Below, in pieces: positions 61,501-64,000 of a DNA stretch of 64,000 nucleotides. Origin of the DNA: Lonicera japonica (Eukaryota; Streptophyta; Magnoliopsida; Dipsacales; Caprifoliaceae); the NCBI GenBank assembly GCA_021464415.1, contig CM038471.1, positions 14,312,073 through 14,376,072 on the forward strand. Reading direction: 5' to 3'. Below the pieces are notes generated by a model, which searched no databases, was not told the DNA's origin, and was given only the letters and a program-made list of their open reading frames with translations. Made by a program: the position numbers and the translations under genes. Every line of letters starts with the position of its first letter. The first letter of the stretch is position 1.

Positions 61501-62234
61501 TGTGGTTCAGCAATTTGTCTTATACTCTATGATCATTGTTATTATTAGAGCTTTGAGCAATATTAAACTTACTTACAAATCTTACCACCTTATTCTTACC
61601 GAATGCATTACATGGGTTGTACCTTTACAACATATAACAAGGGTACAACTTATTTAATGTGTCTGGTAAGAATAAGTGATAAGATTTGTAGGTAAGAAAA
61701 GAATTTTCCTTAAAGAGCTTTTGGTGCCTTGGGAATTACCCACACTTGATCATGCGTTTTCATAGATTTTTCTTGCATGTTTAGGTTGCGTTTGATACGT
61801 CAGATAAAAAGGTCGGATTGGATAAAACAAGGGTCAGATAAGATCGGATAAAGATCAATCGGATAACACTTATTCCAGTCTTGCGTTTGACATAGTCCCG
61901 AATTAATAACCAAACAGGATATTATAATCTAATCCAGTGTTTGAAATGTGCCGGATAGGGTTATTATTTTATCAATTTTACTGATATACCCTTATTGTGC
62001 ATTTAACAAGGTAAATTATAACAATTTCACTAAATTAAAGAACAAAAATATTATATAATTGTAAAAAAAATAAAATAAGATAAATAATCATAGAGAATGT
62101 CAAAATATGCCAAAATAAAAACTAAATAGTCTCAATTTTATTCTTCATAGCAACAAAGAAATTAATAAAAGTTCCATCCACTCCATCAATATATATATCA
62201 ATTAATTAATAACAAAAGGTGATACAAATAATCA

Positions 62235-62235
<1 letters not shown>

Positions 62236-62269
<34 letters not shown>

Positions 62270-62292
62270 AATAAATGAAATAAACATAATCA

Positions 62293-62324
<32 letters not shown>
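62236..62324. repeat. Duplicated (CA)n(TA)n microsatellite block
   Basis: ATAATCAACACACAC followed by TATATATA occurs twice, about 57 bp apart, each time followed by GATAAATGAAATAAA-like sequence. Confidence 0.8.
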
Positions 62325-62488
62325 TGATAAATGAAATAAAGATAGGTGGTCGGTCTTACTGGCAGTGGAGTAATGGAGCAAGGACGGTAGTCTACAAAAA
62401 TTGTATGTGGCAGTTTTTGGTGATCGAGAGAATGAATTAATGTAGGGTTTTTATAATTTTTTAGGATAAATTTGTCTTTTTTGACTTA

Positions 62489-62927
62489 CTGTCCGTTTGG
62501 ATTGAGGGAATGGGAAGGAAAGGAAAGGAAAAGAAGACGAGAGATTGCATTTCACTTGTTTGGATAGATTTATAAGAGGGACTGTAGAAGAAACGGAGAG
62601 ATTGGGAGGGAATGCCAATCCCCTCTATTCCTTTATTTTTTTTCCTTCCAATATTGGGAGGATTGGGAGGGAAAGGAAAATATTTTAATAATTTTTTCAA
62701 GTTGTTTCAAATTTAACCATAATTTATTAATAATATATTAAATCACATTTTTTTCCTTTCTTTTCTTCTTTCTATCCAAACAAGATTTATTTCCATTCCA
62801 TTATTTTCTAACTTTAGCTATCTAAACAACAATAAAATTAAACTCATTCCTGTCCATTCTATTCCATTCATTCCCCTCCTAATTAACTATTTCCTTTACA
62901 TCCTTCCCCTTCAATCCAAATGAACTG
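62489..62927. mobile_element. MITE with GGAAAGG-rich arms, nested
   Basis: The left end is CTGTCCGTTTGGATTGA; the right end reversed is CAGTTCATTTGGATTGA. TTA flanks both sides (62486..62488 and 62928..62930). Both arms then show GGGAATGG/GGAAAGG-type sequence in inverted orientation. Confidence 0.7.
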
Positions 62928-63097
62928 TTAATCCTTTATCCCCCAAAGAACCGGATAACAATCCCACCTCAGGGGATAAGTGACTAAGTCCGGATTAATA
63001 ATTCTTTCACGTATCCCATCCAGTAAAACACCAAACAAAAGATAGGATTATTTAATCATATACCCTTACTTATTCCGGCCAATTAAACGCATCCTTA

Positions 63098-63331
63098 GGC
63101 TGTGTTTTATGCTCAGGATAAAAGGGCGGAATAAAATAAGTTTATCCTATCTCATGTTTAGTGTTCGTTGGGATTGGATATTTGGGCGGATTATTTGTTC
63201 CACTTAACCTTCTTATTCCACCGAGAGAGAAATTTAACAAATCCCATCTTAAGAGGTGGGATTGTTTTATCTTATCCGGACAGGATTAAATAATCCTATC
63301 TATCTCTGTAATCCGACACGTCAAGCACACC
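63098..63331. mobile_element. GGATAA-family MITE, adjacent to the previous one
   Basis: The left end is GGCTGTGTTTTATGCTCAGGAT and the right end reversed is GGTGTGCTTGACGTGTCGGAT. The left end uses the same TTA (63095..63097) as the neighbouring element. No TTA was found on the right. Confidence 0.55.
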
Positions 63332-63335
63332 ATCA

Positions 63336-64000
63336 GAGTTTAAGAACAATAGTATTTACGTAATAGGCGGCTGCTATGATAAAAAAGTTCAAATTAGGCT
63401 GTACAATTAACAAAAGGAAGCAAACTCTTCGGATCCAAACCCAGCTATCTGGGTCAAAAGTGAACTCTTTAATTATTTAATTTTTAAGCCCTCTTTTACT
63501 TAAAAAATTGAAATGATACTTTACCTTGAATGGAAGTAGAGGCAAAAGACACCAGAGAAAGTTTTTGTGCTCAATGTGACGGAATTGTCCACTTGAGCAC
63601 AAAAGAATACTAGAATCTATTTCCCTCGGAGATGTTTAAGAAGACTAAATCAAAAGAAAGAATATTTGATGCTTAATTTGCATGTTCCTCTTCTTTTCCT
63701 TTGCTCTACTGTTATATTGATATTTATTTTTATTAACAATTGCAAAACAAAAGAAAGAAAGAAAAGATGGATAATATGTCTGATACAAAGGAACAATTAA
63801 AGATTTCGAATTAATAAAAATGCTCAAAAATTAGGTAATTTCTTTTTCGGATGAAATTAGGCAATTTCACCCCCCTGTGATTTTCTTTTTCATAAAAAAT
63901 TTGCTAAGAATGTAAATTGAACTATCAACCTTAAATAAGCAACATCCAAAGTTAACCACTAGACTATCTTTCTCCTTTTTTGAAATCCTTCAACTTAAAT
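63336..64000. other. AT-rich end of the window
   Basis: No gene, RNA or transposon end could be supported in this stretch. Confidence 0.5.

Larger units (their letters stand above)
61784..63094. mobile_element. PIF/Harbinger-type MITE (GGATAA family), with another MITE inside
   Basis: The left end is GGTTGCGTTTGATACG; the right end reversed is GGATGCGTTTAATTGG. TTA flanks both ends (61781..61783 and 63095..63097). The flanks hold GGATAA-type words as in the other family copies. The element is enlarged by the MITE at 62489..62927 and by CA/TA repeats at 62240..62325. Confidence 0.6.

Noticed and set aside
61235..61513. - strand open frame of 92 codons beside the plastid insert
   Set aside because: The recognisable motif is on the + strand (RNase H-like end), so the - frame is probably a shadow.
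1..64000. CRISPR arrays, operons or bacterial-type systems
   Set aside because: The window is plant nuclear DNA. The short direct repeats are minisatellites or microsatellites without the regular repeat-spacer pattern.

Overview
The window is nuclear DNA from a flowering plant, almost certainly a eudicot. It is AT-rich, its genes are split by many GT-AG introns, and it is full of plant transposable elements (hAT, PIF/Harbinger-type MITEs, LINEs, SINEs, Ty1-copia). It also holds one fragment copied from the chloroplast genome. All positions and alignments were worked out by eye. The species cannot be fixed from the sequence.

Two complete protein-coding genes lie in the first 41.5 kb, converging tail to tail with about 3.1 kb between their stop codons. 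On the + strand (1817..18682) is a ten-exon choline monooxygenase (CMO) gene for a 436-residue chloroplast Rieske enzyme. On the - strand (41495..21766) is a 33-exon autoinhibited P2B Ca2+-ATPase gene (ACA8/ACA10 type) for a 1083-residue calcium pump. Every exon joins in frame and all key motifs are present. As I recall it, Arabidopsis also has a CMO-like gene (At4g29890) beside ACA10 (At4g29900), so this looks like conserved microsynteny. The two proteins have no known joint function.

CMO intron 8 is about 11.9 kb because of a nested insertion series. A 5'-truncated LINE (target duplication ATGTCACTTTCA) was itself hit by a solo LTR (AGGTG), a hAT-type MITE (CGTGTGAC) and a nearly complete but broken Ty1-copia element (CTTAT). 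ACA intron 5 holds a second truncated LINE with another hAT-type MITE inside it. A further 620-bp hAT-type element sits directly upstream of the CMO TATA box. Two copies of one SINE family lie in opposite orientation in CMO introns 5 and 8.

From about 41.5 kb to the end I see no intact protein gene. This part is AT-rich intergenic DNA with a 94-bp ATT microsatellite, tandem duplications, a tRNA-derived SINE with target duplications, a 376-bp near-palindromic MITE, a plastid trnF(GAA) insertion with its flanking spacer, an RNase H-like fragment, and a cluster of nested MITEs near the right edge. No wholly new system was found. The most informative observations are the nested insertion histories, the promoter-proximal transposon and the conserved gene pair.
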